In this document: piece by piece, positions 8,755 to 22,520 of the stretch
How the letters are laid out: each line of letters starts with the position of its first letter
How positions within the stretch are numbered: the first letter of the stretch is position 1
NCBI GenBank assembly: GCA_030268105.1
Contig: BSDZ01000053.1
Span: forward strand, 46,007-110,006
Length of the DNA: 64,000 nucleotides
Reading direction: 5' to 3'
Source: Volvox africanus
Taxonomy: Eukaryota > Chlorophyta > Chlorophyceae > Chlamydomonadales > Volvocaceae
Position numbers and translations under genes: made by a program
Notes under the pieces: generated by a model
The model's database searches: none
What the model was told of the DNA's origin: nothing
Seen by the model: the letters and a program-made list of their open reading frames with translations, nothing else

Positions 8755-8886
8755 CCAACACATTGATGATAATCAATCCGTAATACAACAGCAGCCATCA
8801 CCAGGTGTTGGTGGCTAGGGTGCAGAGTAAAACTGTGTCTGGAAGGCCAGTTGCCTACCATTGTAGGCCCCCTGCCTCAGAGATCC

Positions 8887-9110
8887 ATTGCGTGATTGCA
8901 TGATTGTGTGATTGTGTGATTGCGTGATTGCGTGATTGCGTAATTGCGTTGTTGCGTTGTTGCGTGAGTGCGTTGTTGCGTTGTTGCGTTGTTGTGTTGT
9001 TGCGTTGCTGTGTTGTTGCGTTGTTGCGTTGTTGTGTTGTTGCGTTGCTGTGTTGTTGCGTTGTTGCGTTGCTGTGTTGTTGCGTTGTTGCGTTGTTGCG
9101 TTGTTGCGTG
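8887..9110 (+). repeat. 8-base minisatellite (example, unit before tRNA copy 2)
   Basis: An uninterrupted run of 8-base words, first mostly ATTGCGTG and then mostly TTGCGTTG, with variants containing GTG, GCGAG, GCGTAA and GTGAGTG. The switch from the ATT type to the TTG type is in the same order in every unit. The plus strand carries almost only G and T with few C and A. One such block precedes each tRNA gene, and its length differs from unit to unit. The first block (7079-7247) is shorter and lacks the ATTGCGTG part. Confidence 0.95.
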
Positions 9111-9162
9111 CGTGAGTCCGTATGTGGTTGTGGTGTGGCCCTTTACGCCCTCGTCGTCGTTG

Positions 9163-9233
9163 GCACCAGTGGTATAGTGGTAGCATAGGTCCTTGCCACG
9201 GACCAGACCCGAGTTCGATTAGCGGCTGGTGCA
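9163..9233 (+). tRNA. tRNA-Gly(GCC) copy 2, T-stem C61A/T62G
   Basis: Same body and anticodon as copy 1, but the 3' side of the T-stem reads AGCGG instead of CTCGG. Two pairs next to the T-loop (53:61 and 52:62) are lost and the B box is altered. Likely inactive or poorly folded. Next tRNA 1886 bp on. Confidence 0.85.
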
Positions 9234-9932
9234 TCCGACCGCCAGGAACGCAGTCTGCCTCGGAGAGAGACCTATCCAAGACCTATCTGTAGGGACGCTG
9301 CAAGGGAGCTGGAATATATTCGCACACCTACACCCTATTCGTGATACAGCCTGCACGGAACTCCAGTGCACCTGTCGGCAAAACTGAGAGCAAGAACCCA
9401 GTGTGCTGTGGGTTGTGGGGTGTGGGATGGAGCTTGTGTGAGACAGGGAGACACTGCTGCATAGTAGAAATACTGGGCAGGGGGACTTATTGCTGGTCAA
9501 TAGCTACTACAAAGGTGAGCGGGAAAACATGTTGATTGGAGTTGAGGAAAGGGCCATCAATGGTGGCTTATTACACTCCTCAACCTTGTGTAGAAAGGTC
9601 AACACCTGTCCATACCTTTGGTGAGGCATTTAACAGCAGCAACCTACAGATGGGAGCAGGTAGAACTCATACCACACACACTTGACTTTCATTTAGCATT
9701 GCTGCTGTTTAATAGGTAGGATGGGATACATGCTGGCATGGCCATGCATGCATGCAGGCCGTGGCAGATGTTGTATCCCTCTTCGCTGCTCATGCACTTA
9801 TCTGCACGTCTTAACGTTAAGTGCCACGTGCCGAATGCTCACAAGACAGACCAAAACATCCAGACGCGATATCAGGGGCAGCGGAAGTCTTCAGGAGCGA
9901 AAAGGCTACCACTTACAGTCAAAAAGGTGCGA

Positions 9933-9973
<41 letters not shown>

Positions 9974-11048
9974 GCTATCAGAACCGACACCAGGCGATCA
10001 TCATCTAACCGGCTCTCAATGCTCAGGCTTGGCTCGGGCCAATCACAGTGTAATATAGTTCAGTATGATAATATTGACGATAATCCGATAAGAGCTCGGT
10101 AAAAGCGTATGCTATCCGGCCGTTCTCGCACGTAATCTTCTTGTGATACCAATACACGGTACATATCACACCAGATCGTCCATCCACAAGTGTGATAAGC
10201 CCTAGCAGACGTATCAACGATATTCTATTCGCATGCAGTATATTTATCATACACAAGCCTTCCCGGCATTTGTTCAATGTGAATGGCCAAGTATCAATGA
10301 ATGGCCAACTAACCACTGTGGTTATAGCACTTCTCACACCTATGTGTCGATCATGCCAGCATGGAAGTAATGGTATAACCAAACAGTAAATAATAGTACT
10401 TAACATGTCATGCCATTTTAATGCTCGTCAACTATGTTTGCCGGCTGGATCCAAACATTTGTTAGTTGGCGCATTAATGATGCAGCTGGCAACGCAAGAC
10501 AAGGAATCCCAATTGCATGGATTCCACAATGCATAACTAGCGAAATATATACAGATGTATTTATTGACAGCATTGCATATTTTACGTGTGCTTATCACCT
10601 TGTTAGGTCGCAGCAACCAACACATTGATGATAATCAATCCGTAATACAACAGCAGCCATCACCAGGTGTTGGTGGCTAGGGTGCAGAGTAAAACTGTGT
10701 CTGGAAGGCCAGTTGCCTACCATTGTAGGCCCCCTGCCTCAGAGATCCATTGCGTGATTGCGTGATTGTGTGATTGTGTGATTGCGTGATTGCGTGATTG
10801 CGAGATTGCGTGATTGCGTGATTGCGTAATTGCGTTGTTGCGTTGTTGCGTTGTTGCGTAATTGCGTTGTTGCGTTGTTGCGTTGTTGCGTTGTTGCGTG
10901 AGTGCGTTGTTGCGTTGTTGCGTTGTTGTGTTGTTGCGTTGCTGTGTTGTTGCGTTGTTGCGTTGTTGTGTTGTTGCGTTGTTGCGTTGTTGCGTGCGTG
11001 AGTCCGTATGTGGTTGTGGTGTGGCCCTTTACGCCCTCGTCGTCGTTG

Positions 11049-11119
11049 GCACCAGTGGTATAGTGGTAGCATAGGTCCTTGCCACGGACCAGACCCGAGT
11101 TCGATTAGCGGCTGGTGCA
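11049..11119 (+). tRNA. tRNA-Gly(GCC) copy 3, T-stem C61A/T62G
   Basis: Carries the same double T-stem change as copy 2, and its flanking unit is also of the one-copy 18-base, long type. Copies 2 and 3 therefore derive from one another. Confidence 0.85.
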
Positions 11120-11818
11120 TCCGACCGCCAGGAACGCAGTCTGCCTCGGAGAGAGACCTATCCAAGACCTATCTGTAGGGACGCTGCAAGGGAGCTGGAA
11201 TATATTCGCACACCTACACCCTATTCGTGATACAGCCTGCACGGAACTCCAGTGCACCTGTCGGCAAAACTGAGAGCAAGAACCCAGTGTGCTGTGGGTT
11301 GTGGGGTGTGGGATGGAGCTTGTGTGAGACAGGGAGACACTGCTGCATAGTAGAAATACTGGGCAGGGGGACTTATTGCTGGTCAATAGCTACTACAAAG
11401 GTGAGCGGGAAAACATGTTGATTGGAGTTGAGGAAAGGGCCATCAATGGTGGCTTATTACACTCCTCAACCTTGTGTAGAAAGGTCAACACCTGTCCATA
11501 CCTTTGGTGAGGCATTTAACAGCAGCAACCTACAGATGGGAGCAGGTAGAACTCATACCACACACACTTGACTTTCATTTAGCATTGCTGCTGTTTAATA
11601 GGTAGGATGGGATACATGCTGGCATGGCCATGCATGCATGCAGGCCGTGGCAGATGTTGTATCCCTCTTCGCTGCTCATGCACTTATCTGCACGTCTTAA
11701 CGTTAAGTGCCACGTGCCGAATGCTCACAAGACAGACCAAAACATCCAGACGCGATATCAGGGGCAGCGGAAGTCTTCAGGAGCGAAAAGGCTACCACTT
11801 ACAGTCAAAAAGGTGCGA

Positions 11819-11857
<39 letters not shown>

Positions 11858-12932
11858 GCTATCAGAACCGACACCAGGCGATCATCATCTAACCGGCTCT
11901 CAATGCTCAGGCTTGGCTCGGGCCAATCACAGTGTAATATAGTTCAGTATGATAATATTGACGATAATCCGATAAGAGCTCGGTAAAAGCGTATGCTATC
12001 CGGCCGTTCTCGCACGTAATCTTCTTGTGATACCAATACACGGTACATATCACACCAGATCGTCCATCCACAAGTGTGATAAGCCCTAGCAGACGTATCA
12101 ACGATATTCTATTCGCATGCAGTATATTTATCATACACAAGCCTTCCCGGCATTTGTTCAATGTGAATGGCCAAGTATCAATGAATGGCCAACTAACCAC
12201 TGTGGTTATAGCACTTCTCACACCTATGTGTCGATCATGCCAGCATGGAAGTAATGGTATAACCAAACAGTAAATAATAGTACTTAACATGTCATGCCAT
12301 TTTAATGCTCGTCAACTATGTTTGCCGGCTGGATCCAAACATTTGTTAGTTGGCGCATTAATGATGCAGCTGGCAACGCAAGACAAGGAATCCCAATTGC
12401 ATGGATTCCACAATGCATAACTAGCGAAATATATACAGATGTATTTATTGACAGCATTGCATATTTTACGTGTGCTTATCACCTTGTTAGGTCGCAGCAA
12501 CCAACACATTGATGATAATCAATCCGTAATACAACAGCAGCCATCACCAGGTGTTGGTGGCTAGGGTGCAGAGTAAAACTGTGTCTGGAAGGCCAGTTGC
12601 CTACCATTGTAGGCCCCCTGCCTCAGAGATCCATTGCGTGATTGCGTGATTGTGTGATTGTGTGATTGCGTGATTGCGTGATTGCGAGATTGCGTGATTG
12701 CGTGATTGCGTAATTGCGTTGTTGCGTTGTTGCGTTGTTGCGTAATTGCGTTGTTGCGTTGTTGCGTTGTTGCGTTGTTGCGTGAGTGCGTTGTTGCGTT
12801 GTTGCGTTGTTGTGTTGTTGCGTTGCTGTGTTGTTGCGTTGTTGCGTTGTTGTGTTGTTGCGTTGTTGCGTTGTTGCGTGCGTGAGTCCGTATGTGGTTG
12901 TGGTGTGGCCCTTTACGCCCTCGTCGTCGTTG

Positions 12933-13003
12933 GCACCAGTGGTATAGTGGTAGCATAGGTCCTTGCCACGGACCAGACCCTAGTTCGATTCTCGGCTGGT
13001 GCA
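12933..13003 (+). tRNA. tRNA-Gly(GCC) copy 4, T-stem G51T
   Basis: The T-stem reads CCTAG opposite CTCGG, so pair 51:63 is a T-C mismatch while the 53:61 pair and the T-loop are intact. This is milder than the other variants. First of the short units; the flank at about 13328 lacks one A. Confidence 0.88.
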
Positions 13004-13701
13004 TCCGACCGCCAGGAACGCAGTCTGCCTCGGAGAGAGACCTATCCAAGACCTATCTGTAGGGACGCTGCAAGGGAGGTGGAATATATTCGCACACCTA
13101 CACCCTATTCGTGATACAGCCTGCACGGAACTCCAGTGCACCTGTCGGCAAAACTGAGAGCAAGAACCCAGTGTGCTGTGGGTTGTGGGGTGTGGGATGG
13201 AGCTTGTGTGAGACAGGGAGACACTGCTGCATAGTAGAAATACTGGGCAGGGGGACTTATTGCTGGTCAATAGCTACTATAAAGGTGAGCGGGAAAACAT
13301 GTTGATTGGAGTTGAGGAAAGGGCCATCATGGTGGCTTATTACACTCCTCAACCTTGTGTAGAAAGGTCAACACCTGTCCATACCTTTGGTGAGGCATTT
13401 AACAGCAGCAACCTACAGATGGGAGCAGGTAGAACTCATACCACACACACTTGACTTTCATTTAGCATTGCTGCTGTTTAATAGGTAGGATGGGATACAT
13501 GCTGGCATGGCCATGCATGCATGCAGGCCGTGGCAGATGTTGTATCCCTCTTCGCTGCTCATGCACTTATCTGCACGTCTTAACGTTAAGTGCCACGTGC
13601 CGAATGCTCACAAGACAGACCAAAACATCCAGACGCGATATCAGGGGCAGCGGAAGTCTTCAGGAGCGAAAAGGCTACCACTTACAGTCAAAAAGGTGCG
13701 A

Positions 13702-13750
<49 letters not shown>

Positions 13751-14058
13751 GCTATCAGAACCGACACCAGGCGATCATCATCTAACCGGCTCTCAATGCT
13801 CAGGCTTGGCTCGGGCCAATCACAGTGTAATATAGTTCAGTATGATAATATTGACGATAATCCGATAAGAGCTCGGTAAAAGCGTATGCTATCCGGCCGT
13901 TCTCGCACGTAATCTTCTTGTGATACCAATACACGGTACATATCACACCAGATCGTCCATCCACAAGTGTGATAAGCCCTAGCAGACGTATCAACGATAT
14001 TCTATTCGCATGCAGTATATTTATCATACACAAGCCTTCCCGGCATTTGTTCAATGTG

Positions 14059-14094
14059 AATGGCCAAGTATCAATGAATGGCCAAGTATCAATG
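14059..14094 (+). repeat. 18-base minisatellite (example, 2 copies)
   Basis: The word AATGGCCAAGTATCAATG occurs twice, followed by a partial copy. Units after tRNA copies 1-3 and 9 have one copy; units after 10, 12-15, 17, 18, 20, 22 and 28 have three; the remaining complete units have two. Confidence 0.95.
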
Positions 14095-14677
14095 AATGGC
14101 CAACTAACCACTGTGGTTATAGCACTTCTCACACCTATGTGTCGATCATGCCAGCATGGAAGTAATGGTATAACCAAACAGTAAATAATAGTACTTAACA
14201 TGTCATGCCATTTTAATGCTCGTCAACTATGTTTGCCGGCTGGATCCAACACATTGATGATAATCAATCCGTAATACAACAGCAGCCATCACCAGGTGTT
14301 GGTGGCTAGGGTGCAGAGTAAAACTGTGTCTGGAAGGCCAGTTGCCTACCATTGTAGGCCCCCTGCCTCAGAGATCCATTGCGTGATTGCGTGATTGTGT
14401 GATTGTGTGATTGCGTGATTGCGTGATTGCGAGATTGCGTGATTGCGTGATTGCGTAATTGCGTTGTTGCGTTGTTGCGTTGTTGCGTAATTGCGTTGTT
14501 GCGTTGTTGCGTTGTTGCGTTGTTGCGTGAGTGCGTTGTTGCGTTGTTGCGTTGTTGTGTTGTTGCGTTGTTGTGTTGTTGCGTTGTTGCGTTGTTGTGT
14601 TGTTGCGTTGTTGCGTTGTTGCGTGCGTGAGTCCGTATGTGGTTGTGGTGTGGCCCTTTACGCCCTCGTCGTCGTTG

Positions 14678-14748
14678 GCACCAGTGGTATAGTGGTAGCA
14701 TAGGTCCTTGCCACGGACCAGACCCTAGTTCGATTCTCGGCTGGTGCA
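14678..14748 (+). tRNA. tRNA-Gly(GCC) copy 5, T-stem G51T
   Basis: Same T51 mismatch as copy 4. The sequence just after the tRNA reads CATCCCACC, as in copies 6-9 and 12, instead of CATCCGACC. Confidence 0.88.
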
Positions 14749-15447
14749 TCCCACCGCCAGGAACGCAGTCTGCCTCGGAGAGAGACCTATCCAAGACCTA
14801 TCTGTAGGGACGCTGCAAGGGAGCTGGAATATATTCGCACACCTACACCCTATTCGTGATACAGCCTGCACGGAACTCCAGTGCACCTGTCGGCAAAACT
14901 GAGAGCAAGAACCCAGTGTGCTGTGGGTTGTGGGGTGTGGGATGGAGCTTGTGTGAGACAGGGAGACACTGCTGCATAGTAGAAATACTGGGCAGGGGGA
15001 CTTATTGCTGGTCAATAGCTACTATAAAGGTGAGCGGGAAAACATGTTGATTGGAGTTGAGGAAAGGGCCATCAATGGTGGCTTATTACACTCCTCAACC
15101 TTGTGTAGAAAGGTCAACACCTGTCCATACCTTTGGTGAGGCATTTAACAGCAGCAACCTACAGATGGGAGCAGGTAGAACTCATACCACACACACTTGA
15201 CTTTCATTTAGCATTGCTGCTGTTTAATAGGTAGGATGGGATACATGCTGGCATGGCCATGCATGCATGCAGGCCGTGGCAGATGTTGTATCCCTCTTCG
15301 CTGCTCATGCACTTATCTGCACGTCTTAACGTTAAGTGCCACGTGCCGAATGCTCACAAGACAGACCAAAACATCCAGACGCGATATCAGGGGCAGCGGA
15401 AGTCTTCAGGAGCGAAAAGGCTACCACTTACAGTCAAAAAGGTGCGA

Positions 15448-15500
<53 letters not shown>

Positions 15501-16427
15501 GCTATCAGAACCGACACCAGGCGATCATCATCTAACCGGCTCTCAATGCTCAGGCTTGGCTCGGGCCAATCACAGTGTAATATAGTTCAGTATGATAATA
15601 TTGACGATAATCCGATAAGAGCTCGGTAAAAGCGTATGCTATCCGGCCGTTCTCGCACGTAATCTTCTTGTGATACCAATACACGGTACATATCACACCA
15701 GATCGTCCATCCACAAGTGTGATAAGCCCTAGCAGACGTATCAACGATATTCTATTCGCATGCAGTATATTTATCATACACAAGCCTTCCCGGCATTTGT
15801 TCAATGTGAATGGCCAAGTATCAATGAATGGCCAAGTATCAATGAATGGCCAACTAACCACTGTGGTTATAGCACTTCTCACACCTATGTGTCGATCATG
15901 CCAGCATGGAAGTAATGGTATAACCAAACAGTAAATAATAGTACTTAACATGTCATGCCATTTTAATGCTCGTCAACTATGTTTGCCGGCTGGATCCAAC
16001 ACATTGATGATAATCAATCCGTAATACAACAGCAGCCATCACCAGGTGTTGGTGGCTAGGGTGCAGAGTAAAACTGTGTCTGGAAGGCCAGTTGCCTACC
16101 ATTGTAGGCCCCCTGCCTCAGAGATCCATTGCGTGATTGCGTGATTGTGTGATTGTGTGATTGCGTGATTGCGTGATTGCGAGATTGCGTGATTGCGTGA
16201 TTGCGTAATTGCGTTGTTGCGTTGTTGCGTTGTTGCGTAATTGCGTTGTTGCGTTGTTGCGTTGTTGCGTTGTTGCGTGAGTGCGTTGTTGCGTTGTTGC
16301 GTTGTTGTGTTGTTGCGTTGTTGTGTTGTTGCGTTGTTGCGTTGTTGTGTTGTTGCGTTGTTGCGTTGTTGCGTGCGTGAGTCCGTATGTGGTTGTGGTG
16401 TGGCCCTTTACGCCCTCGTCGTCGTTG

Positions 16428-16498
16428 GCACCAGTGGTATAGTGGTAGCATAGGTCCTTGCCACGGACCAGACCCTAGTTCGATTCTCGGCTGGTGCA
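16428..16498 (+). tRNA. tRNA-Gly(GCC) copy 6, T-stem G51T
   Basis: T51 mismatch. It lies 1750 bp after copy 5, and by eye the two units are almost the same, including the 23-repeat GT tract. Confidence 0.88.
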
Positions 16499-17197
16499 TC
16501 CCACCGCCAGGAACGCAGTCTGCCTCGGAGAGAGACCTATCCAAGACCTATCTGTAGGGACGCTGCAAGGGAGCTGGAATATATTCGCACACCTACACCC
16601 TATTCGTGATACAGCCTGCACGGAACTCCAGTGCACCTGTCGGCAAAACTGAGAGCAAGAACCCAGTGTGCTGTGGGTTGTGGGGTGTGGGATGGAGCTT
16701 GTGTGAGACAGGGAGACACTGCTGCATAGTAGAAATACTGGGCAGGGGGACTTATTGCTGGTCAATAGCTACTATAAAGGTGAGCGGGAAAACATGTTGA
16801 TTGGAGTTGAGGAAAGGGCCATCAATGGTGGCTTATTACACTCCTCAACCTTGTGTAGAAAGGTCAACACCTGTCCATACCTTTGGTGAGGCATTTAACA
16901 GCAGCAACCTACAGATGGGAGCAGGTAGAACTCATACCACACACACTTGACTTTCATTTAGCATTGCTGCTGTTTAATAGGTAGGATGGGATACATGCTG
17001 GCATGGCCATGCATGCATGCAGGCCGTGGCAGATGTTGTATCCCTCTTCGCTGCTCATGCACTTATCTGCACGTCTTAACGTTAAGTGCCACGTGCCGAA
17101 TGCTCACAAGACAGACCAAAACATCCAGACGCGATATCAGGGGCAGCGGAAGTCTTCAGGAGCGAAAAGGCTACCACTTACAGTCAAAAAGGTGCGA

Positions 17198-17250
<53 letters not shown>

Positions 17251-18193
17251 GCTATCAGAACCGACACCAGGCGATCATCATCTAACCGGCTCTCAATGCT
17301 CAGGCTTGGCTCGGGCCAATCACAGTGTAATATAGTTCAGTATGATAATATTGACGATAATCCGATAAGAGCTCGGTAAAAGCGTATGCTATCCGGCCGT
17401 TCTCGCACGTAATCTTCTTGTGATACCAATACACGGTACATATCACACCAGATCGTCCATCCACAAGTGTGATAAGCCCTAGCAGACGTATCAACGATAT
17501 TCTATTCGCATGCAGTATATTTATCATACACAAGCCTTCCCGGCATTTGTTCAATGTGAATGGCCAAGTATCAATGAATGGCCAAGTATCAATGAATGGC
17601 CAACTAACCACTGTGGTTATAGCACTTCTCACACCTATGTGTCGATCATGCCAGCATGGAAGTAATGGTATAACCAAACAGTAAATAATAGTACTTAACA
17701 TGTCATGCCATTTTAATGCTCGTCAACTATGTTTGCCGGCTGGATCCAACACATTGATGATAATCAATCCGTAATACAACAGCAGCCATCACCAGGTGTT
17801 GGTGGCTAGGGTGCAGAGTAAAACTGTGTCTGGAAGGCCAGTTGCCTACCATTGTAGGCCCCCTGCCTCAGAGATCCATTGCGTGATTGCGTGATTGTGT
17901 GATTGTGTGATTGCGTGATTGCGTGATTGCGAGATTGCGTGATTGCGTGATTGCGTAATTGCGTTGTTGCGTTGTTGCGTTGTTGCGTAATTGCGTTGTT
18001 GCGTTGTTGCGTTGTTGCGTGAGTGCGTTGTTGCGTTGTTGCGTTGTTGTGTTGTTGCGTTGCTGTGTTGTTGCGTTGTTGCGTTGTTGTGTTGTTGCGT
18101 TGTTGTGTTGTTGCGTTGTTGCGTTGTTGCGTTGTTGCGTGCGTGAGTCCGTATGTGGTTGTGGTGTGGCCCTTTACGCCCTCGTCGTCGTTG

Positions 18194-18264
18194 GCACCAG
18201 TGGTATAGTGGTAGCATAGGTCCTTGCCACGGACCAGACCCGAGTTCGATTCTCGGCTGGTGCA
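18194..18264 (+). tRNA. tRNA-Gly(GCC) copy 7, fully paired T-stem
   Basis: One of three copies with an intact T-stem and B box. The unit is short and has two 18-base copies. Candidate for a working gene, but with no nearby T-run terminator. Confidence 0.95.
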
Positions 18265-18963
18265 TCCCACCGCCAGGAACGCAGTCTGCCTCGGAGAGAG
18301 ACCTATCCAAGACCTATCTGTAGGGACGCTGCAAGGGAGCTGGAATATATTCGCACACCTACACCCTATTCGTGATACAGCCTGCACGGAACTCCAGTGC
18401 ACCTGTCGGCAAAACTGAGAGCAAGAACCCAGTGTGCTGTGGGTTGTGGGGTGTGGGATGGAGCTTGTGTGAGACAGGGAGACACTGCTGCATAGTAGAA
18501 ATACTGGGCAGGGGGACTTATTGCTGGTCAATAGCTACTATAAAGGTGAGCGGGAAAACATGTTGATTGGAGTTGAGGAAAGGGCCATCAATGGTGGCTT
18601 ATTACACTCCTCAACCTTGTGTAGAAAGGTCAACACCTGTCCATACCTTTGGTGAGGCATTTAACAGCAGCAACCTACAGATGGGAGCAGGTAGAACTCA
18701 TACCACACACACTTGACTTTCATTTAGCATTGCTGCTGTTTAATAGGTAGGATGGGATACATGCTGGCATGGCCATGCATGCATGCAGGCCGTGGCAGAT
18801 GTTGTATCCCTCTTCGCTGCTCATGCACTTATCTGCACGTCTTAACGTTAAGTGCCACGTGCCGAATGCTCACAAGACAGACCAAAACATCCAGACGCGA
18901 TATCAGGGGCAGCGGAAGTCTTCAGGAGCGAAAAGGCTACCACTTACAGTCAAAAAGGTGCGA

Positions 18964-19014
<51 letters not shown>

Positions 19015-19957
19015 GCTATCAGAACCGACACCAGGCGATCATCATCTAACCGGCTCTCAATGCTCAGGCTTGGCTCGGGCCAATCACAGTGTAATATAGT
19101 TCAGTATGATAATATTGACGATAATCCGATAAGAGCTCGGTAAAAGCGTATGCTATCCGGCCGTTCTCGCACGTAATCTTCTTGTGATACCAATACACGG
19201 TACATATCACACCAGATCGTCCATCCACAAGTGTGATAAGCCCTAGCAGACGTATCAACGATATTCTATTCGCATGCAGTATATTTATCATACACAAGCC
19301 TTCCCGGCATTTGTTCAATGTGAATGGCCAAGTATCAATGAATGGCCAAGTATCAATGAATGGCCAACTAACCACTGTGGTTATAGCACTTCTCACACCT
19401 ATGTGTCGATCATGCCAGCATGGAAGTAATGGTATAACCAAACAGTAAATAATAGTACTTAACATGTCATGCCATTTTAATGCTCGTCAACTATGTTTGC
19501 CGGCTGGATCCAACACATTGATGATAATCAATCCGTAATACAACAGCAGCCATCACCAGGTGTTGGTGGCTAGGGTGCAGAGTAAAACTGTGTCTGGAAG
19601 GCCAGTTGCCTACCATTGTAGGCCCCCTGCCTCAGAGATCCATTGCGTGATTGCGTGATTGTGTGATTGTGTGATTGCGTGATTGCGTGATTGCGAGATT
19701 GCGTGATTGCGTGATTGCGTAATTGCGTTGTTGCGTTGTTGCGTTGTTGCGTAATTGCGTTGTTGCATTGTTGCGTTGTTGCGTGAGTGCGTTGTTGCGT
19801 TGTTGCGTTGTTGTGTTGTTGCGTTGCTGTGTTGTTGCGTTGTTGCGTTGTTGTGTTGTTGCGTTGTTGTGTTGTTGCGTTGTTGCGTTGTTGCGTTGTT
19901 GCGTGCGTGAGTCCGTATGTGGTTGTGGTGTGGCCCTTTACGCCCTCGTCGTCGTTG

Positions 19958-20028
19958 GCACCAGTGGTATAGTGGTAGCATAGGTCCTTGCCACGGACCA
20001 GACCCGAGTTCGATTCTCGGCTGGTGCA
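19958..20028 (+). tRNA. tRNA-Gly(GCC) copy 8, fully paired T-stem
   Basis: Intact T-stem, matching copy 7. The downstream flank carries the GTGGG variant near 20983, also seen after copies 9, 11, 13, 16 and 19. Confidence 0.95.
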
Positions 20029-20727
20029 TCCCACCGCCAGGAACGCAGTCTGCCTCGGAGAGAGACCTATCCAAGACCTATCTGTAGGGACGCTGCAAGG
20101 GAGCTGGAATATATTCGCACACCTACACCCTATTCGTGATACAGCCTGCACGGAACTCCAGTGCACCTGTCGGCAAAACTGAGAGCAAGAACCCAGTGTG
20201 CTGTGGGTTGTGGGGTGTGGGATGGAGCTTGTGTGAGACAGGGAGACACTGCTGCATAGTAGAAATACTGGGCAGGGGGACTTATTGCTGGTCAATAGCT
20301 ACTATAAAGGTGAGCGGGAAAACATGTTGATTGGAGTTGAGGAAAGGGCCATCAATGGTGGCTTATTACACTCCTCAACCTTGTGTAGAAAGGTCAACAC
20401 CTGTCCATACCTTTGGTGAGGCATTTAACAGCAGCAACCTACAGATGGGAGCAGGTAGAACTCATACCACACACACTTGACTTTCATTTAGCATTGCTGC
20501 TGTTTAATAGGTAGGATGGGATACATGCTGGCATGGCCATGCATGCATGCAGGCCGTGGCAGATGTTGTATCCCTCTTCGCTGCTCATGCACTTATCTGC
20601 ACGTCTTAACGTTAAGTGCCACGTGCCGAATGCTCACAAGACAGACCAAAACATCCAGACGCGATATCAGGGGCAGCGGAAGTCTTCAGGAGCGAAAAGG
20701 CTACCACTTACAGTCAAAAAGGTGCGA

Positions 20728-20764
<37 letters not shown>

Positions 20765-21699
20765 GCTATCAGAACCGACACCAGGCGATCATCATCTAAC
20801 CGGCTCTCAATGCTCAGGCTTGGCTCGGGCCAATCACAGTGTAATATAGTTCAGTATGATAATATTGACGATAATCCGATAAGAGCTCGGTAAAAGCGTA
20901 TGCTATCCGGCCGTTCTCGCACGTAATCTTCTTGTGATACCAATACACGGTACATATCACACCAGATCGTCCATCCACAAGTGGGATAAGCCCTAGCAGA
21001 CGTATCAACGATATTCTATTCGCATGCAGTATATTTATCATACACAAGCCTTCCCGGCATTTGTTCAATGTGAATGGCCAAGTATCAATGAATGGCCAAG
21101 TATCAATGAATGGCCAACTAACCACTGTGGTTATAGCACTTCTCACACCTATGTGTCGATCATGCCAGCATGGAAGTAATGGTATAACCAAACAGTAAAT
21201 AATAGTACTTAACATGTCATGCCATTTTAATGCTCGTCAACTATGTTTGCCGGCTGGATCCAACACATTGATGATAATCAATCCGTAATACAACAGCAGC
21301 CATCACCAGGTGTTGGTGGCTAGGGTGCAGAGTAAAACTGTGTCTGGAAGGCCAGTTGCCTACCATTGTAGGCCCCCTGCCTCAGAGATCCATTGCGTGA
21401 TTGCGTGATTGTGTGATTGTGTGATTGCGTGATTGCGTGATTGCGAGATTGCGTGATTGCGTGATTGCGTGATTGCGTAATTGCGTTGTTGCGTTGTTGC
21501 GTAATTGCGTAGTTGCGTTGTTGCGTTGTTGCGTTGTTGCGTGAGTGCGTTGTTGCGTTGTTGCGTTGTTGTGTTGTTGCGTTGCTGTGTTGTTGCGTTG
21601 TTGCGTTGTTGTGTTGTTGCGTTGTTGCGTTGTTGCGTTGTTGCGTGCGTGAGTCCGTATGTGGTTGTGGTGTGGCCCTTTACGCCCTCGTCGTCGTTG

Positions 21700-21770
21700 G
21701 CACCAGTGGTATAGTGGTAGCATAGGTCCTTGCCACGGACCAGACCCTAGTTCGATTCTCGGCTGGTGCA
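21700..21770 (+). tRNA. tRNA-Gly(GCC) copy 9, T-stem G51T
   Basis: T51 mismatch returns after two clean copies, so the variants are interleaved along the array. Short unit with one 18-base copy. Confidence 0.88.
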
Positions 21771-22469
21771 TCCCACCGCCAGGAACGCAGTCTGCCTCGG
21801 AGAGAGACCTATCCAAGACCTATCTGTAGGGACGCTGCAAGGGAGCTGGAATATATTCGCACACCTACACCCTATTCGTGATACAGCCTGCACGGAACTC
21901 CAGTGCACCTGTCGGCAAAACTGAGAGCAAGAACCCAGTGTGCTGTGGGTTGTGGGGTGTGGGATGGAGCTTGTGTGAGACAGGGAGACACTGCTGCATA
22001 GTAGAAATACTGGGCAGGGGGACTTATTGCTGGTCAATAGCTACTATAAAGGTGAGCGGGAAAACATGTTGATTGGAGTTGAGGAAAGGGCCATCAATGG
22101 TGGCTTATTACACTCCTCAACCTTGTGTAGAAAGGTCAACACCTGTCCATACCTTTGGTGAGGCATTTAACAGCAGCAACCTACAGATGGGAGCAGGTAG
22201 AACTCATACCACACACACTTGACTTTCATTTAGCATTGCTGCTGTTTAATAGGTAGGATGGGATACATGCTGGCATGGCCATGCATGCATGCAGGCCGTG
22301 GCAGATGTTGTATCCCTCTTCGCTGCTCATGCACTTATCTGCACGTCTTAACGTTAAGTGCCACGTGCCGAATGCTCACAAGACAGACCAAAACATCCAG
22401 ACGCGATATCAGGGGCAGCGGAAGTCTTCAGGAGCGAAAAGGCTACCACTTACAGTCAAAAAGGTGCGA

Positions 22470-22520
<51 letters not shown>

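Noticed and set aside
8566..8766. Overlapping plus and minus frames of 64-65 codons in the 166-bp segment
   Set aside because: Absent from short units, no homology seen, and too short to support.
8887..9110. Interstitial telomere repeat
   Set aside because: The words ATTGCGTG and TTGCGTTG do not match known telomere repeats, and they occur once per unit beside each tRNA gene.
13800..14201. A 127-139 codon minus-strand frame (MLSTIIYC...) kept in nearly all units
   Set aside because: Copy-to-copy conservation is explained by homogenisation of the whole unit. The only length change is the 18-base repeat, which is a multiple of three by chance. No recognisable protein family.
17806..20295. Minus-strand frames of 207-241 codons in many units, running through the tRNA and the minisatellite with NNATTQQ-type repeats
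   Set aside because: They are antisense to the tRNA, and their length comes from the 8-base repeat, which rarely makes stops. Start-to-end composition changes with minisatellite length and no domain is seen.
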